In this document: positions 14,031-21,950 of the stretch, piece after piece | How positions within the stretch are numbered: the stretch's first letter is position 1 | How the letters are laid out: every line of letters starts with the position of its first letter | Assembly (NCBI GenBank): GCA_051000715.1 | Contig: JBPCOB010000202.1 | Span: forward strand, 1 to 33,333 | Direction of reading: 5' to 3' | DNA length: 33,333 bases | Source of the DNA: JBPCOB01 sp051000715 | GTDB lineage: Bacteria > Actinomycetota > Actinomycetes > JALYNC01 | Notes under the pieces: model-generated | Databases searched by the model: none | What the model was told of the DNA's origin: nothing | Seen by the model: the letters and a program-made list of their open reading frames with translations, nothing else | Translations under genes and position numbers: made by a program

Positions 14031-16940
14031 GTGGCCGTGAGCTTTCGGACCCCCACCGCAGCCGGGCTACCCCGGCTCCCCCGCCGTCCCCGGCTGCTCG
14101 TGCCGGTAGCGGTGGTGGTGTTCGTCACGCTGCTGGTCCTCGGCGTCCTGACCGCGCTGTACACCGACCTGCTGTGGTTCCGCTCGATCGGTTACTCGAG
14201 GGTCTTCACGACCCGGTTCCGGACGCAGCTGTTGCTGTTCGCCCTGTTCGGGCTGCTGATGGCGGTCATCGTCGGGGCCAACATGGTGATCGCCTACCGG
14301 CTCCGTCCACCGTTTCGACCAATGTCTGTCGAGCAGCAGAACCTCGAGCGCTACCGCATGACCGTGGAGCCCTATCTCACGCCCCTGCTCCTGGCCGTCA
14401 TGGGTGGGCTCGGCCTGCTCGGTGGCCTGTCCGCAGCCGGCCGGTGGCGGACCTGGCTGCTGTGGCGCAATGCGGTGCCGTTCGGGCAGCGTGACGCCCA
14501 GTTCCACCGCGACATCAGCTACTTCGCCTTCACCTACCCGTTCCAGCGGTTCATCCTGGGCTTCCTGTTCTTCGCGCTGATCCTGTCGCTGCTGGCCGCG
14601 GCGCTGGTCCACTACATATTCGGCGGTCTTCGCCTGCAAACGCCGGCGGACCGGGTGAGCCCGGCGACCCAGGCGCACCTGTCGGTGCTGCTGGGCCTGT
14701 TCGTGCTGCTGAAGGCGGTCGCGTACTACCTCGACCGGTTCGGGCTGGCGTTCTCCCCGCGGGGCGTGGTCACCGGGCCGTCCTACACCGACGTCAACGC
14801 CGTGCTGCCGGCCAAGACGATTCTGGTGTTCGTCGCCGTGATCAGCGCCGGGCTGTTCTTCGTCACGCTGTTCTCCAACCGGGCGCTGTGGCCGGCCGTC
14901 GGACTGGGGCTGATGGTGGTCCTGGCGGTCGTGATCGGCGGGGTGTACCCGGCGGTGATCCAGCGCTTCCAGGTCGCTCCCAGCGAGGCGAACAAGGAGG
15001 CGCCCTACATCCAGCGCAACATCGAGGCCACCGGCAAGGCCTACGCGCTCGACGGCGTAGAGCAGCGCCCGTACGCCGGTGTGGGCGCCGGTGACCTCGC
15101 GAAGCTGCGTGCCGACAAGGCGACGCTGCCCAACATCCGGCTGCTCGACCCCAACGAGCTGCAACAGACCTGGCAGAGCCTGCAGAGCCTGAAGACCTTC
15201 TACCGGTTCGCCGACACCCTCGACATCGACCGCTACACGATCGGCGGCCGGCAGACCGACCAGGTCGTCGGGGTTCGCGAGCTCAACCCCGGTGGCCTGC
15301 CGACGGAGAACTGGATCAACCAGCATCTGGTCTACACCCACGGGTACGGCTTCGTCGCGGCTCCCGGGACCCAGGTGGACAGCGAGGGGCGGCCGCTGTT
15401 CTCGGCGAAGAACCTGCCGCAGGAGGGTTCCATCGAGGTCACGGAACCGCGGGTGTACTTCGGTGAGAACTCCCCGGCGTACTCCGTGGTCGGCGCGCCC
15501 GCCGGCGTGGCGCCGCAGGAGCTGGACTTCCCGAGCGACCAGAACGCCGACGGCCAGGTCAAGAACAGCTACGCCGGCAACGGCGGCGTAGCGATGGGAT
15601 CCAGCTTTCGCAAGCTGCTGTACGCCTTCCACTTCCGGGACAAGAACCTCTTGCTGTCCAACGGGATCAACGCGGCGTCCCGCATCCTCTACGTCCGCAA
15701 CCCCCGGGACCGGGTGCAGAAGGCGGCGCCGTACCTGAAGCTCGACGGCGATCCGTACCCAGCGGTGGTGGACGGCCGGATCCTGTGGATCCTCGACGGT
15801 TACACCACCAGCGACGGCTACCCCTACTCCCAGCGCCAGACGCTCGGCGAGGTGACCCGGGACACCACCGTGGCGACCTCGGACGCGGTCGCCGCCCAGC
15901 CGCGGGACCAGGTCAACTACATCCGCAACTCGGTCAAGGCCACCGTCGACGCGTTCGACGGGACGGTGACGCTCTACGCCTGGGACGACAAGGACCCGGT
16001 GCTGCGGACCTGGATGCGCGCCTTCCCGAACACGGTGTCGCCGAAGTCGGACATCAGCCCCGACCTGGCGGCCCACCTGCGTTACCCCGAGGACCTGTTC
16101 AAGGTGCAGCGCGAGCTGCTGACCAAGTACCACGTGGGCCGGCCATTGGACTTCTACAACGGCACCGACTTCTGGAAGGTCCCTCCTGACCCGACGCAGA
16201 AGGGAACATCGATCAGCCAGCCGCCGTACTACCTCACCATCGCGCTGCCCGGCAGTGACCGGCCCAGCTTCTCGCTGACCTCGCCGCTGGTGGCGAAGAA
16301 CCGGCCGAACCTCACGGCGTTCCTCTCGGTCAGCAGCGATCCGGCGAGCTACGGCAAGATGACCCTGCTCGAGCTGCCCCGGAACGTCCAGGTCAACGGC
16401 CCCGGCCAGGTGGCCAACAACTTCGAGTCCGACCCCACCGCGGCTCAGCAGCTAACCCTGCTCCGGGGCGGTGGCTCCAAGACGGTCGAGGCCAACCTGC
16501 TCACCTACCCCGTCGGCGCCGGCCTGCTCTACGTGCAGCCGATCTACGTGCAGGCGCTCAGCGGCGAGGGCAGCTACCCCGCTCTCAAGCGGGTCTTCGT
16601 CGGCTTCGGTGACAAGATCGCTTTCTCACCGACGCTGGGCGCGGCCCTGGACGAGGTCTTCGGCGCCCAGGGGCCGGTTACGCCACCGCCGGGCGGAGGC
16701 ACGCCGCCGCCGGGCGGTACCGGCGGGAACGCCGCGCTCCGGCAGGCGATCGCCGACGCGAACGCGGCCTTTGTCGCGGGCCAGCAGGCACTGAAGACGG
16801 GGGACTTCGCGGCGTACGGCGCGGCCCAGGCCCGGCTGCAGGCGGCCCTGGCGCGGGCCGCGGCGGCGAGCGGTTCCACCGGCGGTACGACGTCGACACC
16901 CAGTCCGGCGCCGTCGGTTTCCGCCTCGCCGACGCCGTGA
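14031..16940 (+). CDS. UPF0182 family seven-span membrane protein
   Basis: A 969-residue member of UPF0182 (Rv3193c/COG1615). The N-terminal third has about seven hydrophobic spans (near 22-44, 68-90, 114-136, 174-196, 213-232, 262-282, 287-308). These are followed by a large extracytoplasmic domain (about 310-880) and a Gly/Pro-rich linker TPPPGGGTPPPGG. The end is an Ala/Gln-rich helix (ALRQAIADANAAFVAGQ) and a Ser/Thr/Pro tail. Length is typical for the family, whose function is unknown; the helix/tail may sit in or contact the cell wall. Two GTG codons compete: 14031, and 14037, which has GAGG 5 nt ahead. The gene ends just before the tRNA and marks the end of the chromosomal backbone block. 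Confidence 0.93.
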   Translation: MAVSFRTPTAAGLPRLPRRPRLLVPVAVVVFVTLLVLGVLTALYTDLLWFRSIGYSRVFTTRFRTQLLLFALFGLLMAVIVGANMVIAYRLRPPFRPMSVEQQNLERYRMTVEPYLTPLLLAVMGGLGLLGGLSAAGRWRTWLLWRNAVPFGQRDAQFHRDISYFAFTYPFQRFILGFLFFALILSLLAAALVHYIFGGLRLQTPADRVSPATQAHLSVLLGLFVLLKAVAYYLDRFGLAFSPRGVVTGPSYTDVNAVLPAKTILVFVAVISAGLFFVTLFSNRALWPAVGLGLMVVLAVVIGGVYPAVIQRFQVAPSEANKEAPYIQRNIEATGKAYALDGVEQRPYAGVGAGDLAKLRADKATLPNIRLLDPNELQQTWQSLQSLKTFYRFADTLDIDRYTIGGRQTDQVVGVRELNPGGLPTENWINQHLVYTHGYGFVAAPGTQVDSEGRPLFSAKNLPQEGSIEVTEPRVYFGENSPAYSVVGAPAGVAPQELDFPSDQNADGQVKNSYAGNGGVAMGSSFRKLLYAFHFRDKNLLLSNGINAASRILYVRNPRDRVQKAAPYLKLDGDPYPAVVDGRILWILDGYTTSDGYPYSQRQTLGEVTRDTTVATSDAVAAQPRDQVNYIRNSVKATVDAFDGTVTLYAWDDKDPVLRTWMRAFPNTVSPKSDISPDLAAHLRYPEDLFKVQRELLTKYHVGRPLDFYNGTDFWKVPPDPTQKGTSISQPPYYLTIALPGSDRPSFSLTSPLVAKNRPNLTAFLSVSSDPASYGKMTLLELPRNVQVNGPGQVANNFESDPTAAQQLTLLRGGGSKTVEANLLTYPVGAGLLYVQPIYVQALSGEGSYPALKRVFVGFGDKIAFSPTLGAALDEVFGAQGPVTPPPGGGTPPPGGTGGNAALRQAIADANAAFVAGQQALKTGDFAAYGAAQARLQAALARAAAASGSTGGTTSTPSPAPSVSASPTP

Positions 16941-16950
16941 GCCCGGGCGG

Positions 16951-16980
16951 TTGCCGCTTCCGGGGGATCCGGCGTAGAGT
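16951..16980 (+). promoter_or_regulatory. tRNA-fMet promoter
   Basis: TTGCCG (16951-16956), an 18-nt spacer and TAGAGT (16975-16980) form a sigma-70-type promoter ending 11 bp before the mature tRNA. It lies in the short gap after UPF0182. Position and element quality support it. Confidence 0.65.
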
Positions 16981-16991
16981 CGGAGGACCGA

Positions 16992-17068
16992 CGCGGGGTG
17001 GAGCAGCTCGGTAGCTCGCTGGGCTCATAACCCAGAGGTCGCAGGTTCAAATCCTGCCCCCGCTACCA
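16992..17068 (+). tRNA. Initiator tRNA-fMet (CAT)
   Basis: A 77-nt tRNA with encoded CCA. Acceptor CGCGGGG pairs with CCCCGC except for the 1-72 position, a C/T mismatch. The D stem is GAGC/GCTC with the A11-T24 pair, the anticodon stem CTGGG/CCCAG with three G-C pairs next to the loop, the anticodon CAT at 17026-17028, and the T stem GCAGG/CCTGC with TTCAAAT. The unpaired 1-72 end, A11-T24 pair and three G-C anticodon-stem pairs are bacterial initiator features, so this is fMet and not elongator Met. The sequence to the right has island character, so the 3' end may be an integration site. Confidence 0.96.
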
Positions 17069-17084
17069 AAGAAGGTGCAGGTCA

Positions 17085-17118
17085 GAGGCTCGGTCCGGAC
17101 AAAATTGGACCGGGCCTC
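17085..17118 (+). terminator. Terminator after tRNA-fMet
   Basis: GAGGCTCGGTCC (17085-17096) pairs with GGACCGGGCCTC (17107-17118), 12 bp with one G-T pair, around a 10-nt A/T-rich loop. TTGATCATCC follows. It sits 16 bp after the tRNA and fits a terminator for it. Confidence 0.65.
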
Positions 17119-17505
17119 TTGATCATCCGTCCGTCAACCGTCCGTGAAATTGTCGGACACCACGGGCGGAATCGCGGCACCAAGTGGCAGCAACGGTCCC
17201 GCAGTCTGGCCCCTTCGGGTCCCCATAGGACGCCTGATGGAGCCGCTGAACGGTGGAGCAACTCCCTCTCGTCATGACCGTTCCCGTCAGGCGCGAGACT
17301 GATCATCTCGTCCCCTGTTGCCGGTTCGTGATCATCTCGTCCCCTGTTGCCGGCTCGACCGAGGACGGCCGTCGGCAAGAAGTTGCGCTGGCCGGATCCA
17401 GCCGGCGCGGTCCAGCGCTTGTTCGTGGGAACTGTCGTCATTCGCTGCGATACTTCCCCGTGATGACGCACCGCCCCCACATCCCCCCAAGAGGCTAAGT
17501 TGGTC
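17119..17505. other. Island left-end spacer without a credible gene
   Basis: 387 bp between the tRNA terminator and the ATPase gene. It contains the tandem CCGTCCGTCAACCGTCCGTG (17127-17146) and the 29-bp-period repeat pair at 17301-17353. The open frames (for example 17082-17516 on the minus strand) have no domain, biased composition or ribosome site and are not called. The promoter for the following operon should be here, but I cannot pick one with confidence. Confidence 0.5.
17301..17353. repeat. Two 24-bp direct repeats, possible IS21-type end remnant
   Basis: A perfect 24-bp sequence starting GATCATCTCGTCCCC and ending TTGCCGG occurs at 17301-17324 and 17330-17353, separated by TTCGT. 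IS21-family elements carry several direct repeats of about 20 bp at each end, and the type and spacing fit such an end. No istA/istB transposase is present here, so this would be a remnant or a solo end. The identity with IS21 is inference. Confidence 0.55.
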
Positions 17506-19341
17506 ATGCTCATCAAGCGGGTCCAAGTGGAAGAGGGGTTCCTTCACGGCCTCGATCTGCAGCTTGGCCATGGGCTAACGGTGCTGATCGGCGCACGTGG
17601 ATCCGGCAAGACGTCGATCATCGAGTTGATCAGATTTTGTCTCGCAGCGCGCCCCTTGTCGGAGGCCCGGGAGCAAGCCTCACGTCAGCAAGTCACGGCT
17701 GTCCTGGGCTCAGGAAAAGTCACCATGACGCTCGAACTGCATGGTGAAGAGGTCACCGTGTCGCGATCGGCTGATGACGGGCCGCGATACTCGGTGATGA
17801 AGGCTGTCTCAAGCCCCCTCGTCCTGTCGCAGAACGAGATCGAGTATGTCGGCCGTGACCCAGCATCGCGCCTGCGTTTGCTGGACGGTTTCGCTCCCTC
17901 GCTGGATGATAATGCGCGGTCAGACGACGCAAAGCGCGCGCTAATCTCGTCGCTGACGGTGGAGCTCCGCGGTGTCCTTAGTCAGCTTCGAGATGCCGAG
18001 GATGAGTTGGCGAAGCTCGCGGCGGTCTCGGCCCAACTCGCGGAGGCTCGACAGGAGGCGGACAGGGCAAGTTCAACTGTGGAACAGACAGCGCCCCAAC
18101 GTGCGCGGCTGCAACAGCTTCAGGGATTGACGGCCGCAGCCACCGTTCGGTTGGAAACCTATGGCAGAGCCATTACCCTCGTTCGCCAGGAGCTCGAGCG
18201 TGTTCGGTCACTGCGACAGGGCATCCAACTCGACGCGTGGCCGGCCGCGGCCGCGACTGAAGATCCCTTGACGGACGTGCGAACGGGACTAGCGGCAGCC
18301 GCGCGTGCCGTCGCGCAAGCGGAGTCCCAGTATGTCGCGGCAATGCAACGCATTGGAGCGCTACAACAGGCCGAACAACAGCAGCACATGGTTTACGAGG
18401 ATGAAGCTCGAACGCTCAGGACGCACATCGATTCGTTGTCCGAGGGCGCAGGCGTCCTGATGAAGAGAGTCAGCGACCTGGTGACCCTGGAACAGCGTGC
18501 CGACGCTCTGGACGAGCACGTTCTGGCGTTGCGGTCCAAGGGCAGCGAACTAAAGGAACGTCGGGATGGGGAACTGGACACTCTGGACGCACTGCGCGAG
18601 AGTCGGATCAATGTGCGTGAGCAGGCTGCCGCCTTCCTGAATAGAGGGTTGGGACCACGAATTCGCGTAACGGTCAATCGATTCGGGTCCATGGATAGGT
18701 ACACGAACGCAATCGCTGAAGCTCTCCGCGGCAGCGGCCTCCAGTACAATGTGCTTGCGCCCGAGCTTGCCCGGTCGATAAGTCCTCGTGAACTCGCGCT
18801 CGCGGCCGAGCGAGGCGACGCGGCGGAGATTTCGACGTTGACAAAGATCTCAATGGATCGCGCTCAGCGCGTGGCAAGCCATCTGCGCGACGTGGGAACC
18901 GAGCAGATTCTCACCTCCCCTCTTGAAGACACGGTTCAACTTGCTCTGCTGGACGGTGGCAGGTACAAGCCAGCCGAGGACCTGTCGGTGGGTCAGCGCT
19001 GCACGGCCGTGCTGCCGATTATTCTGAGCCACACTGAGCGCGTCTTGCTTGTTGACCAACCCGAAGATAACCTTGACAACTCGTTCGTCGCAGATACCTT
19101 GGTCAAAGTGCTGCGAAATCGGCCGGAGACTTCGCAGCTGATCTTTGCGACTCACAACCCCAACATTCCCGTGCTTGGCGAGGCCAACTGCGTCGTGTTC
19201 CTTACCTCGGACGGGAAGCGCGGCGAAGTGGCAAACGTGGGTGTCCTCGATGACAGCGAGAGCGTGCGAGCGATCACCGAGATCATGGAGGGAGGCCGCA
19301 AGGCCTTCGAAACGCGCGCCGCATTCTACGCGCAGGACTAG
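17506..19341 (+). CDS. SMC/RecF-like AAA ATPase with long coiled coil
   Basis: A 611-residue ABC-type ATPase of the SMC/RecN/RecF class. Walker A is GARGSGKTS (29-37). A central coiled-coil region (about 140-370, with AEDELAKLAAVSAQLAEAR) follows. Then come the ABC signature LSVGQ (493-497), Walker B LLVDQPEDNLDN (ending 525) and the H-loop FATHNPNIPVLG (His550). The DQPEDxLDN form is shared with the TrlF-like family of defence-associated ATPases. A TTG at 17500 opens the frame; the ATG at 17506 with AAGAGG about 11 nt ahead is preferred. The next gene starts 5 bp after the stop, so the three genes to 21667 form one operon. The protein probably senses or holds DNA and relays ATPase state to the partner kinase; this last point is inference. 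Confidence 0.85.
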   Translation: MLIKRVQVEEGFLHGLDLQLGHGLTVLIGARGSGKTSIIELIRFCLAARPLSEAREQASRQQVTAVLGSGKVTMTLELHGEEVTVSRSADDGPRYSVMKAVSSPLVLSQNEIEYVGRDPASRLRLLDGFAPSLDDNARSDDAKRALISSLTVELRGVLSQLRDAEDELAKLAAVSAQLAEARQEADRASSTVEQTAPQRARLQQLQGLTAAATVRLETYGRAITLVRQELERVRSLRQGIQLDAWPAAAATEDPLTDVRTGLAAAARAVAQAESQYVAAMQRIGALQQAEQQQHMVYEDEARTLRTHIDSLSEGAGVLMKRVSDLVTLEQRADALDEHVLALRSKGSELKERRDGELDTLDALRESRINVREQAAAFLNRGLGPRIRVTVNRFGSMDRYTNAIAEALRGSGLQYNVLAPELARSISPRELALAAERGDAAEISTLTKISMDRAQRVASHLRDVGTEQILTSPLEDTVQLALLDGGRYKPAEDLSVGQRCTAVLPIILSHTERVLLVDQPEDNLDNSFVADTLVKVLRNRPETSQLIFATHNPNIPVLGEANCVVFLTSDGKRGEVANVGVLDDSESVRAITEIMEGGRKAFETRAAFYAQD

Positions 19342-19346
19342 AGCAA

Positions 19347-20252
19347 ATGGACCGAAACGAGGCACTCGAACTGCTCCGCGCGGGCTCCCAGCGAGAACGG
19401 CTGTCCGCTGCTCGCTTCTTGGCCAGGCTTGCCGACGAGCAAGATCTGCCGGTTCTACGCGCATCGCTCAGAGCGGAGCGAATCCCGTGGATTCGCTCCG
19501 CTCTCGAAACAGCGACCGCGCGCGCGGCTGCCGCCCCCAGCGGACAGGCGACGCAAGACGAAACCGTGGTCCCGTTGGCTTCCGACGACGCGCTGGCCAA
19601 CGAGGTGTGGGCAAGGGCTACTGAGGAACTCACCGACAGATTCGTGCACGAGATTCGCCCTCTGCTGGGCCTTGCGCGCCTGCACGCGAGCCGGGAATTG
19701 CCAGACTTTGCAGGTAGCAAAACCGCTGTCGCGCTCGAACAAATCCGCAGCGTATTGAACGCGATCGACACGCTGGGCCAGGCTGCTGCCGCCCCAAAAG
19801 TTACTGACGTCGATCTCTCGAAACTTGTGGAAGAGGCGTCCTCGACCTGCGCAACAGAACTAGCGGCGGTTGGAGTCACGATCAACGAACCAAGACTCGA
19901 GGGTCCGAGTCCGCTGCCGACCGTTACCGATCCCACTCTCCTAAGCATGGCGTTCAGGAACGGGTTGCGAAACGCGCTCGAGGCTTCGGCGAAGGTTGAC
20001 GAGCCGGTCACGGTCACCTGGGGTAAGTCGAGCGTCGAACTGTGGATCACGGTCTTGGACTTCGGCGCCGGCTTGTCCTCTGACAGTGCAGCGTTATTCG
20101 CCCTCGGCTCGAGCACTAAGCCGAGTCACCTTGGGATGGGGCTGGCGATCGCAGAGCGTGCGATGGCGACCCTCGGCGGTGAGGTCTTACTGACTGCAGG
20201 ATCAGACGGTGCAACTCGATTCGAACTGAAGTGCCCCCGGATGGATTCGTAA
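19347..20252 (+). CDS. Soluble histidine kinase with HEAT-like N-terminus
   Basis: A 301-residue sensor histidine kinase without any membrane segment. Residues 5-60 look like one or two HEAT-type helical repeats (AARFLARLADEQDLPVLRAS, then WIRSALETATAR), a protein-interaction module. The H box is FVHEIRPLLGLARL with phospho-acceptor His101. The HATPase domain shows an N box NGLRNALEAS (205-214), a G1 box DFGAG (238-242), an F-box-like ALFALGSSTKP and a G2 box HLGMGLAIAERAM (261-273). All catalytic elements are intact. It starts 5 bp after the ATPase gene and ends 1 bp before the receiver gene. The sensor input is likely the partner ATPase or a cytoplasmic signal, since no transmembrane or PAS/GAF domain is present. 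Confidence 0.88.
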   Translation: MDRNEALELLRAGSQRERLSAARFLARLADEQDLPVLRASLRAERIPWIRSALETATARAAAAPSGQATQDETVVPLASDDALANEVWARATEELTDRFVHEIRPLLGLARLHASRELPDFAGSKTAVALEQIRSVLNAIDTLGQAAAAPKVTDVDLSKLVEEASSTCATELAAVGVTINEPRLEGPSPLPTVTDPTLLSMAFRNGLRNALEASAKVDEPVTVTWGKSSVELWITVLDFGAGLSSDSAALFALGSSTKPSHLGMGLAIAERAMATLGGEVLLTAGSDGATRFELKCPRMDS

Positions 20253-20253
20253 C

Positions 20254-21555
20254 GTGCAGGTACTGCTCGTCGAAGATGTCGACTCACAGATCGAAGCCAT
20301 CATCGCTATTGCGGATGCTGGTATCACATTTCACGTGGCCAAGACAAGGGATGCGGCCTTCGCTCTCCTGACGAGCGTGGAGTTCGATGTCGCCGTGTGT
20401 GACATGCACATTCCTCCGGCCACGGGAGTGGTGGCCGACACCGAGCACGGCCTCGCTGTTCTCACTGCCATCCGGGCTCAATCTCCGGGGACCCCCATCA
20501 TCGCCTTCACCGCGTACAAGACCGCGGATGTATTGAGCGTGCTCTTAGAGGAGCAGCGGTACGAGGATTTCCTGGGAACGCTGAACGACCGTGCGATGCT
20601 CACGATCGTGGAGAAGGACGCATTGCCTGAGTTCATTGAGACGCTCATGGAGCTTGCACAGTCAATCGACGAGTTGAACTCGATCGAGGTCGCCCGAGGA
20701 CTCGTTCAGCCGCCGCTAGGCGCGTCCATGGAACGTGTGGTGCGTCTCTACGCGCGACGGAAGGGCTGCGCCCTGGTTCATGCCGAGGCGATGTCTGGGG
20801 GGCGGTCCGGCGTTCCCGTCCTACGACTGACTCTGGAGAGGAGAGACGGATCATCCGGCGGTGCTGCCGTGGCGCGGATCGCCTCGGTACCTGCCGCCAT
20901 TGAAGAACGGAGGCGCTTCGAGCAACGGGTGTCTGGCGCTCTTCCTCTCGGTAGTTACGCAGAGATTACCGGCGTTGTTCAGGCGGGCGCCGGCGCGACA
21001 GGCGCCGTGTTTTACCAGGTGGCCGATGTGCATGAACCGTTGTTCACCCAGCTTGCGCGAAGTGAATCCGATGCTGCGACTGCTGTGTCCAAGCTGGCGG
21101 TGCACCATGCCGTGTGGACGGCGGGGGCACCGGCGACGGACGAGTCTGTGGGGGAGATTCGGCGCGTGTTCATGGACGACCTGGCATGGGAGCGTAACGT
21201 CGTGCGATGCGGGCTTTCGCCTGACGTGGTGGCAGCCGTCGAAGGCGTCCTTGTCCTTGCGAGACGTTCGACTGTGCATGGCGACATGCACGTAGGGAAT
21301 GTCCTGGTGGCGACCGATCCCGTATTGATCGACTTCGCATCCGTTGCCAGACGGGCCCACATGTATGGATCCCGTCACCCTGGAACTGAGTGTGCTCTTC
21401 CACCCGGACGCGTCAGAGTGGGGGTACGCGTGGCCAACGGAGGACCAACTGAGCCGCTGGTCGGAATTGGATGCATACGTGGCGGGAGCACCATTCCCAG
21501 AGTTCCTGCGAGCGTGCCGGACATGGGCCTATGCGTCGGCTCGCGGCGACCGTGA
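20254..21555 (+). CDS. Receiver domain fused to APH-like phosphotransferase (frameshifted)
   Basis: A response-regulator receiver at residues 1-135 has all key residues: Glu7/Asp8, phospho-acceptor Asp50 in VAVCDMHIPP, Thr86 in AFTAY and Lys121 in VEKDA. It is followed (about 150-365) by a kinase-like domain with the aminoglycoside/choline-kinase catalytic loop HGDMHVGN (342-349) and a metal-binding D in LIDFAS (Asp360). After residue 364 the frame loses homology-like character; the expected continuation (GPTCMDPVTLELSVLFHPD) is in the +1 frame and is given as a separate feature. The reading in this frame to 21555 is thus probably spurious after 21345. The output is presumably phosphotransfer to a small molecule or protein, controlled by receiver phosphorylation from the adjacent kinase. 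It starts at GTG, 1 bp after the kinase stop. No DNA-binding domain is present. Confidence 0.8.
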   Translation: MQVLLVEDVDSQIEAIIAIADAGITFHVAKTRDAAFALLTSVEFDVAVCDMHIPPATGVVADTEHGLAVLTAIRAQSPGTPIIAFTAYKTADVLSVLLEEQRYEDFLGTLNDRAMLTIVEKDALPEFIETLMELAQSIDELNSIEVARGLVQPPLGASMERVVRLYARRKGCALVHAEAMSGGRSGVPVLRLTLERRDGSSGGAAVARIASVPAAIEERRRFEQRVSGALPLGSYAEITGVVQAGAGATGAVFYQVADVHEPLFTQLARSESDAATAVSKLAVHHAVWTAGAPATDESVGEIRRVFMDDLAWERNVVRCGLSPDVVAAVEGVLVLARRSTVHGDMHVGNVLVATDPVLIDFASVARRAHMYGSRHPGTECALPPGRVRVGVRVANGGPTEPLVGIGCIRGGSTIPRVPASVPDMGLCVGSRRP

Positions 21556-21667
21556 CGTTCTGGCGTGCGCGTACGGCTATGTCGCGTCGCAGAGTCGGTT
21601 TGGCACTTCGGACCCTGCTCGGCTGTCCGGACTGATGGCAGGGCTAGTGCCGTTGCTGCTCACCTAG
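21365..21667 (+). pseudogene. C-terminal part of the phosphotransferase in the +1 frame
   Basis: In the frame one base ahead of the receiver-phosphotransferase ORF, the sequence from 21347 reads PDGPTCMDPVTLELSVLFHP and continues for about 95 residues to a stop at 21665-21667. The 'DPVTLELSVLFHP' stretch is what follows the DF metal motif in related kinase-like proteins, and codon quality moves to this frame at the same point. Omitting one base near 21346 would fuse the two into a single protein of about 470 residues. Causes could be a real inactivating mutation, a sequencing error, or a programmed +1 shift near the rare AGA codon at 21349; no known slippery site is evident. An independent protein from ATG 21365 is less likely. 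Confidence 0.7.
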
Positions 21668-21731
21668 TACGTCCCTGGTATCTCAAGGCGCACTGACGAA
21701 GTGACGCTGCCGCCATGGAGACGCGCTGCCG

Positions 21732-21950
21732 TCAGTACTCTCGCGTTCCGGGATCGGTCGCAAGTCCGATCGCAGCCAGCAGTGGCGCTGTTGGGACGCG
21801 GATCAGGCGACCGACTCGGACCACGGGAGTGGGCCAGCGATCTTCTCGGACGAGACGGTAGGCGGCGGTCCGCCCGATGCCGAGCAACCCGGCAGCGGTC
21901 AGCAGATCGATCGTCGGCGGCAGCGCTTCAGCGTTGATTCGTTCGTTCAT
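21732..21950 (-). CDS. Excisionase-like helix-turn-helix protein
   Basis: A 72-residue MerR/Xis-type winged-helix protein. The HTH is DLLTAAGLLGIGRTAAYRLVRED (15-37), followed by the wing WPTPVVRVGRLIRVPTAPLLAAIG, the standard layout of actinobacterial excisionases that bend DNA at att sites. Its ATG overlaps the relaxase stop (ATGA), so the two are translationally coupled. In related integrative elements the next gene is an integrase, but here the downstream side is the convergent ATPase/kinase operon (64 bp between stops). It could alternatively regulate relaxase expression. Confidence 0.78.
   Translation of the reverse strand: MNERINAEALPPTIDLLTAAGLLGIGRTAAYRLVREDRWPTPVVRVGRLIRVPTAPLLAAIGLATDPGTREY

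Noticed and set aside
14067..16133. 688-codon minus-strand open frame opposite UPF0182
   Set aside because: Composition is typical of antisense of a G+C-rich gene, and it lacks a start with a ribosome site.
17419..17470. Promoter for the ATPase operon near TTGTTC and GATACT
   Set aside because: Spacing between the two elements is about 24 nt, too long for a sigma-70 promoter, and no other pair stands out.
17082..17516. Minus-strand ORF of 144 codons in the island's left spacer
   Set aside because: It runs through the tRNA terminator hairpin and the 24-bp repeats, and has no homology-like features or ribosome site.
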